64,000 bases of DNA from Salmonella enterica subsp. houtenae serovar Houten (GCA_900478215.1 LS483478.1:496001-560000), one strand, 5' to 3'. Shown: positions 10,110 to 18,669, counted from the stretch's first letter. The notes: a model not told the origin generated them from the letters alone. A program made the numbers and translations.

Positions 10110-10195
10110 ACCCTGGTATGACATATGCCGGGGCTGGCTTAGCAGCCGGGGTAGAGTTCATTGCCCCCTACAGGAATGTTCAAGAGGTATAACAA
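10110..10195 (+). promoter_or_regulatory. greA leader region (possible GraL)
   Basis: The 5' leader of greA contains two compact inverted repeats, GGCTG/CAGCC near 10131-10146 and GGGG/CCCC around 10147-10168. In E. coli the greA leader yields short terminated RNAs called GraL. The structure here is compatible with that, but I see no clear U-run, so the assignment rests mostly on position. Confidence 0.35.
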
Positions 10196-10672
10196 ATGCA
10201 AGCTATTCCGATGACCTTACGCGGTGCAGAAAAACTGCGCGAAGAACTGGATTTTCTGAAATCTGTGCGCCGTCCTGAGATTATCGCCGCTATCGCCGAA
10301 GCGCGCGAACATGGCGATCTAAAAGAAAACGCAGAGTATCATGCTGCACGCGAACAGCAGGGATTCTGCGAAGGACGCATCAAAGATATCGAAGCAAAGC
10401 TGTCGAATGCGCAGGTGATTGATGTCACCAAAATGCCGAACAATGGCCGCGTGATTTTCGGCGCAACGGTCACGGTGCTGAACCTGGACACCGATGAAGA
10501 GCAGACCTACCGTATTGTTGGCGATGACGAGGCGGATTTTAAGCAAAACCTTATTTCGGTAAACTCGCCAATCGCTCGCGGCCTGATCGGCAAAGAACAG
10601 GATGACGTCGTGGTGATCAAAACGCCTGGCGGCGATGTGGAATACGAAGTACTTAAAGTGGAATACCTTTAA
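10196..10672 (+). CDS. greA: GreA, transcript cleavage factor
   Basis: Rescues backtracked RNA polymerase by inserting its coiled coil into the secondary channel and stimulating cleavage of the 3' end of the transcript. 158 residues, E. coli length. The N-terminal antiparallel coiled coil (about residues 1-75) carries the acidic tip (near EAREHGDLKENAEYHAAREQ). The C-terminal FKBP-like domain follows (GATVTVLNLDTDEE...GLIGKEQDD). AAGAGG lies upstream of the ATG. A terminator follows closely. Confidence 0.98.
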   Translation: MQAIPMTLRGAEKLREELDFLKSVRRPEIIAAIAEAREHGDLKENAEYHAAREQQGFCEGRIKDIEAKLSNAQVIDVTKMPNNGRVIFGATVTVLNLDTDEEQTYRIVGDDEADFKQNLISVNSPIARGLIGKEQDDVVVIKTPGGDVEYEVLKVEYL

Positions 10673-10714
10673 GCATTACCCAATACGCAAATTGTTGGTG
10701 TATTGTAAAGAAAG

Positions 10715-10742
10715 GAAAAAGGCCGCATAGCGGCCTTTTATC
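10715..10742 (+). terminator. greA terminator
   Basis: AAAAAGGCCGC-ATA-GCGGCCTTTTA hairpin with T-run, about 40 bases after greA. Symmetric A and T tracts make it plausible in both directions, and yhbY converges from the other side. Confidence 0.88.
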
Positions 10743-10827
10743 AACGGAGAGAGCGTGGCATTTTGCTCTCCTGCTCGTGGAAAACCCCTCGTTTTACACA
10801 GATTTTGTGTTCGACTTTAGGATATCC

Positions 10828-11121
10828 TTAGCGCGGCAGCGAGATTTTACGCTCTTTAGTTGGGCGATACAGCACCAGCGTTTTACCGATGACCTGTACG
10901 TTACAGGCGCCGGTTTCGCGCACGATAGCGTCCACGATCAAGGTTTTTGTTTCGCGATCTTCCGAGGCGATTTTCACCTTGATAAGTTCATGGTGCTCTA
11001 ACGCTTGTTCAATCTCGGCCAGTACCCCTTCGGTCAAACCATTATTGCCAAGCATAACAACAGGCTTGAGCGGATGTGCCAGACCTTTTAGGTGCTGTTT
11101 TTGTTTAGTACTCAGATTCAT
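10828..11121 (-). CDS. yhbY: YhbY, CRM-domain pre-50S ribosome-binding protein
   Basis: A single CRM (chloroplast RNA splicing and ribosome maturation) domain protein associated with pre-50S particles in E. coli. The 97 residues equal the E. coli length, beginning MNLSTKQKQHLKGLAHPLKP, with the CRM GxxG-type segment at LGNNGLTEGV. The start at 11121 was preferred over an in-frame ATG 39 bases upstream at 11160, which would reach almost to the divergent rlmE promoter. It is divergent from rlmE. Confidence 0.95.
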   Translation of the reverse strand: MNLSTKQKQHLKGLAHPLKPVVMLGNNGLTEGVLAEIEQALEHHELIKVKIASEDRETKTLIVDAIVRETGACNVQVIGKTLVLYRPTKERKISLPR

Positions 11122-11247
11122 CGTATATTTTTGCTTACGTTGGGATTGAAAACGGGTCATTCTACCGCCATCTCCCTTATATCGCCAAATAGGCGTGTAG
11201 AAATTTACGCCATTGGTTACGATGAACTGCCCCGATGGGAAAGTTAA

Positions 11248-11874
11248 ATGACAGGTAAAAAGCGTTCTGCCAGCTCAAGCCGTTGGCTTCAGGAACACTT
11301 TAGCGATAAATATGTTCAACAGGCGCAGAAAAAGGGGCTACGCTCCCGAGCCTGGTTTAAACTTGATGAAATACAGCAAAGTGACAAACTTTTTAAGCCG
11401 GGAATGACGGTAGTCGATCTCGGCGCTGCGCCAGGAGGCTGGTCACAATATGTGGTCACGCAGATTGGCGGCAAAGGCCGTATCATCGCTTGTGATCTTT
11501 TACCTATGGATCCTATCGTTGGTGTGGACTTTCTTCAGGGCGATTTTCGTGATGAACTTGTCATGAAAGCGTTACTGGAACGCGTGGGTGACAGTAAAGT
11601 ACAAGTTGTCATGTCGGATATGGCACCAAACATGAGCGGAACACCGGCGGTGGATATCCCCCGCGCCATGTATCTGGTGGAGCTGGCGTTAGAGATGTGC
11701 CGTGATGTGCTGGCGCCAGGCGGAAGTTTTGTAGTGAAGGTGTTCCAGGGCGAAGGTTTCGATGAGTATCTAAGGGAAATTCGCTCCCTGTTTACGAAAG
11801 TCAAAGTTCGTAAGCCGGACTCTTCGCGTGCGCGTTCGCGTGAAGTGTACATTGTAGCGACCGGGCGAAAGTGA
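11248..11874 (+). CDS. rlmE: RlmE (RrmJ/FtsJ), 23S rRNA Um2552 2'-O-methyltransferase
   Basis: Methylates the 2'-OH of U2552 in the A loop of 23S rRNA using SAM, a heat-shock-controlled late step in 50S maturation. 208 residues (E. coli 209). The K-D-K-E tetrad is intact at K38, D124, K164 and E199. The SAM-binding motif is [13 protein letters not shown] (residues 55-67). It is co-oriented with ftsH, 94 bases downstream, as in E. coli where the two form an operon. Confidence 0.98.
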
Positions 11875-11968
11875 TAACCGGCAGATTTCAGACGTAAGGT
11901 TTGAAAGAAACTGGATATAGAGTATCCTGACGCTGTTTTTAACACAGTTGTAATAAGAGGTTAATCCC

Positions 11969-13912
11969 TTGAGTGACATGGCGAAAAACCTAATACTCTG
12001 GCTGGTCATTGCCGTTGTGCTGATGTCAGTATTCCAGAGCTTTGGGCCCAGCGAGTCTAATGGCCGTAAGGTGGATTACTCTACCTTCCTGCAAGAGGTC
12101 AATCAGGACCAGGTTCGCGAAGCGCGTATCAACGGACGTGAGATCAACGTTACCAAGAAAGATAGTAACCGTTACACGACTTACATTCCGATTAATGATC
12201 CGAAGCTGCTTGATAACCTGCTGACGAAAAACGTCAAGGTTGTTGGCGAACCACCCGAAGAGCCTAGCCTGCTGGCTTCTATCTTCATTTCCTGGTTCCC
12301 GATGCTGTTGCTGATCGGCGTCTGGATCTTCTTCATGCGTCAGATGCAGGGCGGCGGTGGCAAAGGCGCCATGTCGTTCGGTAAGAGCAAGGCGCGTATG
12401 CTGACGGAAGATCAGATCAAAACCACGTTTGCTGACGTCGCGGGCTGTGACGAAGCGAAAGAAGAAGTGGCGGAACTGGTTGAATACCTGCGTGAACCGA
12501 GCCGTTTCCAGAAGCTGGGCGGTAAAATTCCGAAAGGCGTCCTGATGGTTGGCCCGCCGGGTACTGGTAAAACCCTGCTGGCAAAAGCCATTGCGGGTGA
12601 AGCGAAGGTGCCATTCTTTACGATTTCCGGTTCTGACTTCGTGGAAATGTTCGTGGGTGTCGGCGCCTCTCGTGTGCGTGACATGTTCGAACAGGCTAAG
12701 AAAGCGGCGCCGTGCATTATCTTCATTGATGAAATCGACGCCGTAGGTCGCCAGCGTGGCGCGGGTCTTGGCGGCGGTCATGATGAACGTGAGCAGACCC
12801 TGAACCAGATGCTGGTTGAGATGGATGGCTTCGAAGGTAACGAAGGTATCATCGTTATCGCGGCGACCAACCGTCCTGACGTCCTTGACCCTGCGCTGTT
12901 GCGTCCAGGCCGTTTTGACCGTCAGGTGGTGGTTGGCCTGCCGGATGTTCGCGGTCGTGAGCAGATTCTGAAGGTGCATATGCGTCGCGTACCGTTAGCG
13001 ACGGATATTGATGCGGCGATCATTGCGCGCGGTACGCCGGGCTTCTCCGGTGCGGACCTGGCGAACCTGGTCAACGAAGCGGCCCTGTTTGCCGCACGCG
13101 GCAACAAACGCGTCGTGTCGATGGTCGAGTTCGAGAAAGCGAAAGACAAAATCATGATGGGCGCCGAACGTCGCTCCATGGTGATGACGGAAGCGCAGAA
13201 AGAGTCGACCGCGTACCACGAAGCGGGCCACGCGATTATCGGTCGCCTGGTGCCGGAACACGATCCGGTGCACAAAGTGACGATTATCCCGCGTGGTCGA
13301 GCGCTGGGCGTGACCTTCTTCCTGCCTGAAGGCGATGCGATCAGCGCCAGCCGTCAGAAGCTGGAAAGCCAGATCTCTACCCTGTACGGCGGCCGTTTGG
13401 CGGAAGAGATTATCTACGGCGTTGAGCATGTTTCCACCGGCGCGTCGAACGACATTAAAGTCGCGACTAACCTGGCGCGTAATATGGTCACCCAGTGGGG
13501 CTTCTCGGAGAAACTCGGTCCGTTGCTGTACGCGGAAGAAGAGGGTGAAGTGTTCCTCGGCCGTAGCGTCGCAAAAGCGAAACATATGTCTGATGAAACT
13601 GCGCGTATCATCGACCAGGAAGTGAAAGCGCTGATTGAACGTAACTACAATCGCGCTCGTCAGATCCTGACTGATAATATGGACATTCTGCACGCCATGA
13701 AAGATGCGCTGATGAAATATGAAACCATCGATGCGCCGCAGATTGATGACCTGATGGCGCGTCGTGAAGTGCGTCCGCCTGCGGGATGGGAAGATCCAAA
13801 CGGCACCAATAACTCTGACAGCAATGGTACGCCTCAGGCGCCGCGTCCGGTTGATGAACCACGCACGCCGAACCCGGGCAACACCATGTCAGAGCAGCTA
13901 GGCGACAAATAA
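11969..13912 (+). CDS. ftsH: FtsH (HflB), membrane AAA+ zinc protease
   Basis: Essential hexameric inner-membrane protease that degrades LpxC, sigma-32 and misassembled membrane proteins. It has two transmembrane segments (about residues 8-25 and 98-120) flanking a periplasmic domain. These are followed by the AAA module (Walker A GPPGTGKT near 195, Walker B IIFIDEIDAVG, SRH) and the zinc site HEAGH near 417. The TTG start at 11969 (647 aa) was chosen because AAGAGG is 8 bases upstream. The ATG three codons later (11978, 644 aa, MAKNLILW) is the start used in many entries. Confidence 0.97.
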   Translation: MSDMAKNLILWLVIAVVLMSVFQSFGPSESNGRKVDYSTFLQEVNQDQVREARINGREINVTKKDSNRYTTYIPINDPKLLDNLLTKNVKVVGEPPEEPSLLASIFISWFPMLLLIGVWIFFMRQMQGGGGKGAMSFGKSKARMLTEDQIKTTFADVAGCDEAKEEVAELVEYLREPSRFQKLGGKIPKGVLMVGPPGTGKTLLAKAIAGEAKVPFFTISGSDFVEMFVGVGASRVRDMFEQAKKAAPCIIFIDEIDAVGRQRGAGLGGGHDEREQTLNQMLVEMDGFEGNEGIIVIAATNRPDVLDPALLRPGRFDRQVVVGLPDVRGREQILKVHMRRVPLATDIDAAIIARGTPGFSGADLANLVNEAALFAARGNKRVVSMVEFEKAKDKIMMGAERRSMVMTEAQKESTAYHEAGHAIIGRLVPEHDPVHKVTIIPRGRALGVTFFLPEGDAISASRQKLESQISTLYGGRLAEEIIYGVEHVSTGASNDIKVATNLARNMVTQWGFSEKLGPLLYAEEEGEVFLGRSVAKAKHMSDETARIIDQEVKALIERNYNRARQILTDNMDILHAMKDALMKYETIDAPQIDDLMARREVRPPAGWEDPNGTNNSDSNGTPQAPRPVDEPRTPNPGNTMSEQLGDK

Positions 13913-13946
13913 GCGTTTGTTGTACAACATTATGTTTAGCGCTCAC

Positions 13947-13982
13947 CGAAACCCTGGGGCTTGTCCCGGGGTTTTTCTTTTT
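13947..13982 (+). terminator. Terminator between ftsH and folP
   Basis: AAACCCTGGGG...CCCGGGGTTTTTC hairpin followed by a long T-rich run, 35 bases after the ftsH stop. Confidence 0.85.
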
Positions 13983-14015
13983 TAACTCACCATAAATAAA
14001 ACAGGGATTTTGATC

Positions 14016-14864
14016 ATGAAACTCTTCGCTCAGGGCGCCACGCTCGATCTCACTCATCCGCATGTTATGGGTATCCTGAACGTAACGCCGGATTCTTTCT
14101 TCGACGGCGGCGCGCATAACACGCTGATTGAAGCGGTGAAACAGGCGAATTTAATGGTGAATGCCGGGGCGACAATTATTGATGTGGGTGGTGAATCAAC
14201 GCGATCAGGCGCGGCGGAAGTGAGCGTGGAAGAAGAGCTGGAGCGCGTCATTCCGGTGCTGGAAGCAATAGCGCAACGTTTTGAAGCGTGGATTTCTGTC
14301 GATACCTCTAAACCTGAGGTGATCCGTGAAGCGGCAAAAGCGGGCGCGCATATTATCAATGATGTCCGTTCGCTCTCCGAGCCTGGCGCGTTGGAAGCCG
14401 CGGTGGAAACCGGTTTGCCGGTTAGCCTTATGCATATGCAGGGCAACCCCAAAACCATGCAGGATGCGCCGAAATATGACGATGTCTTTGCCGAGGTGAA
14501 TCGCTACTTTATTGAGCAAATAGCACGTTGTGAGAAGGCCGGTATCGCAAAAGAGAAATTGTTGCTCGACCCCGGATTCGGTTTCGGTAAAAATCTCTCA
14601 CACAACTATACATTACTGGCGCGACTGGGTGAGTTTCATCATTTTAACCTGCCGCTGCTGGTGGGCATGTCACGTAAAACGATGGTGGGTCAGTTACTTA
14701 ACGTGGGGCCATCAGACCGTCTGAACGGCAGCCTTGCGTGCGCGGTAATTGCCGCGATGCAGGGCGCGCAGATCATTCGCGTCCATGACGTCAAAGAAAC
14801 CGTAGAGGCGATGCGGGTGGTGGAAGCCACTCTGTCTGCAAAGGGAAACAAACGCTATGAGTAA
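14016..14864 (+). CDS. folP: FolP, dihydropteroate synthase (variant at positions 29 and 64)
   Basis: Condenses p-aminobenzoate with dihydropterin pyrophosphate to give dihydropteroate in folate synthesis; the target of sulfonamides. 282 residues, E. coli length, with a TIM-barrel layout: GILNVTPDSF (19-28), DVGGEST (56-62), DPGFGFGKN, and the C-terminal IRVHDVKET. ATG at 14016 was chosen to match E. coli MKLFAQG. Oddities: residue 29 is Phe in the usually invariant DSFSDGG loop, and residue 64 is Ser where E. coli has Pro (ESTRSG versus ESTRPG). Position 64 is a known sulfonamide-resistance position. It overlaps glmM by 8 bases. Confidence 0.97.
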   Translation: MKLFAQGATLDLTHPHVMGILNVTPDSFFDGGAHNTLIEAVKQANLMVNAGATIIDVGGESTRSGAAEVSVEEELERVIPVLEAIAQRFEAWISVDTSKPEVIREAAKAGAHIINDVRSLSEPGALEAAVETGLPVSLMHMQGNPKTMQDAPKYDDVFAEVNRYFIEQIARCEKAGIAKEKLLLDPGFGFGKNLSHNYTLLARLGEFHHFNLPLLVGMSRKTMVGQLLNVGPSDRLNGSLACAVIAAMQGAQIIRVHDVKETVEAMRVVEATLSAKGNKRYE

Positions 14865-16194
14865 TCGTAAATATTTTGGCACCGATGGGATTCGCGGACG
14901 TGTAGGCGATGCCCCCATTACACCTGATTTTGTACTTAAACTGGGTTGGGCTGCCGGAAAAGTGTTGGCGCGTCATGGTTCGCGTAAAATCATTATCGGT
15001 AAAGATACGCGTATTTCCGGCTATATGCTGGAGTCCGCGCTGGAGGCGGGCCTTGCCGCTGCGGGGCTGTCGGCCTCGTTTACCGGACCTATGCCAACAC
15101 CAGCCGTCGCCTATCTGACGCGGACTTTCCGCGCGGAGGCGGGTATCGTTATCTCGGCTTCGCATAACCCGTTCTATGATAACGGAATTAAATTCTTCTC
15201 TATCGACGGTACGAAATTGCCTGATGATGTGGAAGAAGCCATCGAAGCCGAAATGGAAAAAGAGATCACCTGCGTAGACTCCGCCGAGCTGGGGAAAGCG
15301 AGCCGCATCGTCGACGCCGCCGGACGCTATATTGAGTTCTGTAAAGGCACCTTCCCGAATGAACTGAGCCTCAACGGCCTGAAAGTGGTTGTGGATTGCG
15401 CCAACGGCGCTACCTACCACATCGCGCCGAATGTGCTGCGCGAGCTGGGCGCGACCGTTATCGCCATCGGCTGTGAGCCAAACGGCGTCAACATTAACGA
15501 AGAAGTGGGTGCGACCGACGTGCGCGCGCTGCAGGCGCGCGTGCTGGCGGAGAAAGCCGACCTTGGTATCGCGCTTGACGGCGACGGTGACCGCGTCATC
15601 ATGGTTGATCACGAAGGCGCAAAAGTCGATGGCGATCAGATCATGTATATCATCGCGCGCGAAGGGCTGCGCCAGGGGCAACTGCGCGGCGGCGCGGTGG
15701 GGACGCTGATGAGCAATATGGGGCTGGAGCTGGCGCTCAAGCAGCTTGGCATTCCGTTTGCCCGGGCGAAAGTGGGCGACCGCTACGTGCTGGAAAAATT
15801 GCAGGAAAAAGGCTGGCGCATCGGCGCGGAAAACTCTGGTCACGTTATTCTGCTGGATAAAACGACCACGGGTGACGGTATTGTTGCGGGGCTACAAGTT
15901 CTGGCGGCGATGGTGCGTAATCATATGAGTCTGCACGATCTGTGCAGCGGTATGATAATGTTCCCGCAGATTCTGGTTAACGTGCGCTACACCGCCGGTA
16001 GCGGCGATCCGCTGGAAAATGAAGCGGTGAAAGCGGTAACGGCGGACGTAGAAGCTACGCTCGGCAATCGTGGGCGGGTACTGCTACGTAAATCCGGTAC
16101 CGAACCGCTGATTCGCGTGATGGTTGAAGGCGAGGATGAAGCGCAGGTGACGGCATTCGCCCATCGTATCGCGGATGCGGTAAAAGCCGTTTAA
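14857..16194 (+). CDS. glmM: GlmM, phosphoglucosamine mutase
   Basis: Converts glucosamine-6-phosphate to glucosamine-1-phosphate for UDP-GlcNAc synthesis, feeding MurA and LPS. 445 residues, E. coli length. Phosphohexomutase domains in order: the active-site phosphoserine S102 in ISASHNP, the metal loop DGDGDR (near 241-246), the sugar-binding ENSGH, and the phosphate-binding RKSGTEPLIRVM near the end. Its start overlaps folP by 8 bases, so translation is probably coupled. Confidence 0.98.
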   Translation: MSNRKYFGTDGIRGRVGDAPITPDFVLKLGWAAGKVLARHGSRKIIIGKDTRISGYMLESALEAGLAAAGLSASFTGPMPTPAVAYLTRTFRAEAGIVISASHNPFYDNGIKFFSIDGTKLPDDVEEAIEAEMEKEITCVDSAELGKASRIVDAAGRYIEFCKGTFPNELSLNGLKVVVDCANGATYHIAPNVLRELGATVIAIGCEPNGVNINEEVGATDVRALQARVLAEKADLGIALDGDGDRVIMVDHEGAKVDGDQIMYIIAREGLRQGQLRGGAVGTLMSNMGLELALKQLGIPFARAKVGDRYVLEKLQEKGWRIGAENSGHVILLDKTTTGDGIVAGLQVLAAMVRNHMSLHDLCSGMIMFPQILVNVRYTAGSGDPLENEAVKAVTADVEATLGNRGRVLLRKSGTEPLIRVMVEGEDEAQVTAFAHRIADAVKAV

Positions 16195-16207
16195 GCGTTT
16201 AAGTGAC

Positions 16208-16236
16208 TAAAAAGGCGGCGGTTGCCGCCTTACTGC
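16208..16236 (+). terminator. Weak hairpin after glmM
   Basis: AAAAAGGCGGC-GGTT-GCCGCCTTA stem-loop just after glmM. The following run has only TTA, so termination is probably partial. Confidence 0.5.
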
Positions 16237-16416
16237 CCGCAAAAAACAACGCTTTTGCTGTTTTTTTCCGCAGTTGATACAATGCGCTTAAATTGCCCTT
16301 GCGAAGGTCATTCGCTTTGGTTAGTATTCACACCCGCTTCAGTGGGAAACAGTAAAAATCCCGCTTTATTGGTAGAAGCATTGGTACGCGGCAACTCCGC
16401 AAGGAACAGGTTGATT

Positions 16417-16749
16417 ATGTACGAAGCTCTTTTAGTTGTTTTCCTTATTGTGGCAATTGGTCTTGTAGGTTTGATCATGCTGCAGCAAGGTAAAGGCGCT
16501 GATATGGGAGCCTCCTTCGGAGCAGGCGCTTCCGCTACGCTATTTGGTTCAAGTGGTTCTGGTAACTTCATGACCCGAATGACGGCGGTACTGGCGACGC
16601 TGTTCTTCATCATTAGTCTGGTGCTGGGTAATATCAATAGCAACAAAACCAATAAAGGAAGCGAGTGGGAAAATCTGAGCGCGCCGGCGAAGACCGAGCA
16701 GACTCAACCTGCTGCGCCGGCCCAGCCGACCAGCGATATCCCACGCTAA
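16417..16749 (+). CDS. secG: SecG, protein-export channel subunit
   Basis: Non-essential subunit of the SecYEG translocon, which aids SecA-driven export. 110 residues as in E. coli: two transmembrane segments (about residues 2-22 and 53-72), an intervening GASFGAGASATLFGSSGSGN loop, and a polar tail rich in Pro, Ala and Gln. The start at 16417 (MYEALLVVF) was preferred to in-frame upstream codons because AAGGAACAGG precedes it and the family N-terminus matches. leuU follows 13 bases after the stop, so the tRNA is co-transcribed or has a promoter inside secG. Confidence 0.98.
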   Translation: MYEALLVVFLIVAIGLVGLIMLQQGKGADMGASFGAGASATLFGSSGSGNFMTRMTAVLATLFFIISLVLGNINSNKTNKGSEWENLSAPAKTEQTQPAAPAQPTSDIPR

Positions 16750-16762
16750 TAGCAGTATCCGT

Positions 16763-16849
16763 GCCGAGGTGGTGGAATTGGTAGACACGCTACCTTGAGG
16801 TGGTAGTGCCCAATAGGGCTTACGGGTTCAAGTCCCGTCCTCGGTACCA
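16763..16849 (+). tRNA. leuU: tRNA-Leu (anticodon GAG)
   Basis: An 87-nt type II tRNA with encoded CCA end. It begins GCCGAGGTGG and ends CCTCGGTACCA. The anticodon stem CTACC-TTGAGGT-GGTAG places GAG in the loop, reading CUU/CUC. The variable arm TGCCCAATAGGGCTTA and T-loop GGTTCAAGTCC are present. Its 3' terminal 18 bases plus one A recur at 18638-18656 on the other side of argG. Confidence 0.98.
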
Positions 16850-16857
16850 ATATTCCA

Positions 16858-16889
16858 GAAAAAAGACGCTGAAAAGCGTCTTTTTTTTC
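16858..16889 (+). terminator. secG-leuU terminator
   Basis: AAAAAAGACGCT-GAAA-AGCGTCTTTTTTTT: GNRA-looped stem with eight T residues, 9 bases after the tRNA. Confidence 0.95.
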
Positions 16890-16924
16890 GTCTGAGCCCC
16901 GTTAAATGATGTGGCATGTAAGCG

Positions 16925-16968
16925 TAGCGCCATCAGGCAATCAATGCCGGATAGCGGCGTGTCGGCCT
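16925..16968. repeat. Degenerate REP element
   Basis: GTAGCGCCATCAGGCAATCAATGC... then GCCGGATAGCGGCG, a degraded REP pair between the leuU and argG terminators. Confidence 0.55.
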
Positions 16969-16983
16969 AAAGTTATCATCCCC

Positions 16984-17012
16984 CATAAAAAAGGCCGCTT
17001 GCGCGGCCTGTG
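16984..17012 (-). terminator. argG terminator
   Basis: Read on the minus strand: CAGGCCGCGCAAGCGGCCTTTTTT, a GC stem followed by a T-run, 14 bases past the argG stop. Confidence 0.9.
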
Positions 17013-17025
17013 AAATATCATTCGG

Positions 17026-18369
17026 TTACTTTGCATTGTTTTCCAGACTGCCGACCTGCGGTAAACCGGTTGCGGACGATGTCGCCAGCAGGCCAGACTG
17101 CGCATAGCCATACAGTTTTTCACGCGTATCGGTGATGTCTAGGTTACGCATCGTCAACTGACCGATACGATCGTCTGGCGAGAAGACGGAATCGCCTTTT
17201 TCCATGGTCAACCGTTCTGGCTTATAGGTCAGATTGTCGGACACGGTGTTCAGAATTGAGTAGTCGTTGCCGCGACGCAGCTCCAGCGTGACCTCGCCCG
17301 TAATCTGGCTGGCTACCCAGCGTTGCAGGGAATCGCGCAGCATCAGCGCCTGAGAATCGAACCAACGGCCCTGATACAGCAGGCGACCCAGTTGGCGCCC
17401 ATGGGCGTGATACTGCTCGATGGTATCTTCATTGTGGATACCGGTCAGCAGACGCTCGTAGGCGATGTGGAGCAGCGCCATTCCGGGGGCTTCATAAATT
17501 CCGCGGCTTTTTGCTTCAATGATGCGGTTTTCAATTTGGTCGCTCATGCCCAGGCCGTGGCGGCCACCGATACGATTCGCTTCCAGCATCATCTCAACAT
17601 CGTTGCTGAAGGTTTTGCCATTCAGCGCTACCGGATGTCCCTGCTCAAAACGGACGGTCACTTCTTCTGCCGGAATCTTCACCTCGTCGTCCCAGAACTT
17701 CACGCCCATAATCGGGGTGACGATTTTGACGCTGGAGTTAAGAAACTCCAGATCTTTCGCTTCATGCGTGGCGCCGAGCATATTGGAGTCGGTGGAGTAG
17801 GCTTTTTCGACTGACATCTTATAGTCGAAACCGCAGGCAATCATAAATTCAGACATCTCATGTCGACCGCCCAGCTCATCGATAAAGTCGGTATCCAGCC
17901 ACGGTTTGTAAATCTGTAATTCAGCATTAGTCAGCAGGCCATAGCGATAGAAACGTTCAATATCGTTGCCTTTATAGGTGCTGCCGTCGCCCCAGATATT
18001 CACGCCGTCTTCTTTCATCGCGGCGACCAGCATCGTGCCGGTCACGGCACGGCCCAGCGGCGTGGTATTAAAATAGGTCAGCCCGCCGGTCGTGTTATGG
18101 AAAGCGCCGCACTGAATCGCCGCGATCCCTTCAGCAACCAACTGCTTGCGGCAATCAATCAGGCGAGCATTCTCTGCGCCATACTCCATTGCGCGACGGG
18201 GAATGGCGTCATAGTCATCCTCATCCGGTTGTCCCAGATTCGCGGTATATGCATATGGGACAGCTCCTTTTTGTCGCATCCACAGCAGCGCGGCGCTGGT
18301 GTCCAGACCGCCGGAAAAAGCGATACCAATACGTTGACCTGCTGGAAGATGCTTAAGAATCGTCGTCAT
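17026..18369 (-). CDS. argG: ArgG, argininosuccinate synthase
   Basis: Joins citrulline and aspartate with ATP to give argininosuccinate, the penultimate step of arginine synthesis. 447 residues, the E. coli length and the longer enteric type. The ATP pyrophosphatase P-loop IAFSGGLDTSAALLWM is at about residues 17-32; citrulline- and aspartate-binding segments (NTTPLGRAVTGTM, GNDIERFYRYG) follow. It is transcribed against the surrounding rRNA-processing genes, with its own promoter and ArgR-like sites upstream. The gene is bracketed by leuU and a copy of the leuU 3' end. Confidence 0.98.
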   Translation of the reverse strand: MTTILKHLPAGQRIGIAFSGGLDTSAALLWMRQKGAVPYAYTANLGQPDEDDYDAIPRRAMEYGAENARLIDCRKQLVAEGIAAIQCGAFHNTTGGLTYFNTTPLGRAVTGTMLVAAMKEDGVNIWGDGSTYKGNDIERFYRYGLLTNAELQIYKPWLDTDFIDELGGRHEMSEFMIACGFDYKMSVEKAYSTDSNMLGATHEAKDLEFLNSSVKIVTPIMGVKFWDDEVKIPAEEVTVRFEQGHPVALNGKTFSNDVEMMLEANRIGGRHGLGMSDQIENRIIEAKSRGIYEAPGMALLHIAYERLLTGIHNEDTIEQYHAHGRQLGRLLYQGRWFDSQALMLRDSLQRWVASQITGEVTLELRRGNDYSILNTVSDNLTYKPERLTMEKGDSVFSPDDRIGQLTMRNLDITDTREKLYGYAQSGLLATSSATGLPQVGSLENNAK

Positions 18370-18592
18370 AGAATAGAACCCTGCTTGCTTGACTAATAAT
18401 GAGATCGGTTTTCTGATTTATTGCATTTTTATGCAAAATAAGTGAGTTTTCATTTAATCACCTTTTAGCGAAGACAGGAAGTGTTTAGTGATGATTTACT
18501 AAAATAATGCTGTGGAATGCGTGTATAAGCCGGAGAGGTGGGATGAGTACAACGAAGAGTGATATTCATTCATCTGCATATTGGGAATAAGG
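18370..18592. other. argG upstream region, no gene
   Basis: Apart from the ArgR-like palindrome, this AT-rich stretch holds no reading frame I would call. Its far end adjoins a strong plus-strand promoter (18593-18622). Confidence 0.5.
18421..18457 (-). promoter_or_regulatory. Candidate ArgR boxes upstream of argG
   Basis: Palindrome TTGCATTTTTATGCAA (18421-18436), close to half of the ARG-box pattern TGAATnnnnATTCA, followed by an AT-rich second element around 18442-18457 (GTGAGTTTTCATTT). It lies 50-90 bases before argG, where arginine repressor acts in E. coli. The fit is moderate; assigned from position and partial palindromy. Confidence 0.5.
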
Positions 18593-18622
18593 TTGACATT
18601 ACTCATGCCTGATCATTATACT
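18593..18622 (+). promoter_or_regulatory. Strong sigma-70 promoter before tRNA-Leu fragment
   Basis: TTGACA (18593-18598), 18-base spacer, TATACT (18617-18622). The -35 is perfect and the -10 is near-perfect. Transcription would start near 18629, run through the leuU 3'-end copy, and then into metY and rimP-nusA. Confidence 0.65.
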
Positions 18623-18637
18623 GTGGGCAGATTTTAC

Positions 18638-18656
18638 GTCCCGTCCTCGGTACCAA
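18638..18656 (+). repeat. 19-bp copy of the leuU 3' end
   Basis: GTCCCGTCCTCGGTACCAA is identical to 16832-16850, the T-stem, acceptor and CCA end of leuU plus one base. It has no 5' tRNA half. The two copies are direct repeats flanking argG. This is either a scar of integration at a tRNA 3' end or the tail of a second, deleted tRNA-Leu gene. Confidence 0.85.
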
Positions 18657-18669
18657 ATCCCAGCAGTAT

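Noticed and set aside
16850..17025. yhbX between leuU and argG
   Set aside because: Only terminators and a degraded REP element lie here; no phosphoethanolamine-transferase-like sequence remains.
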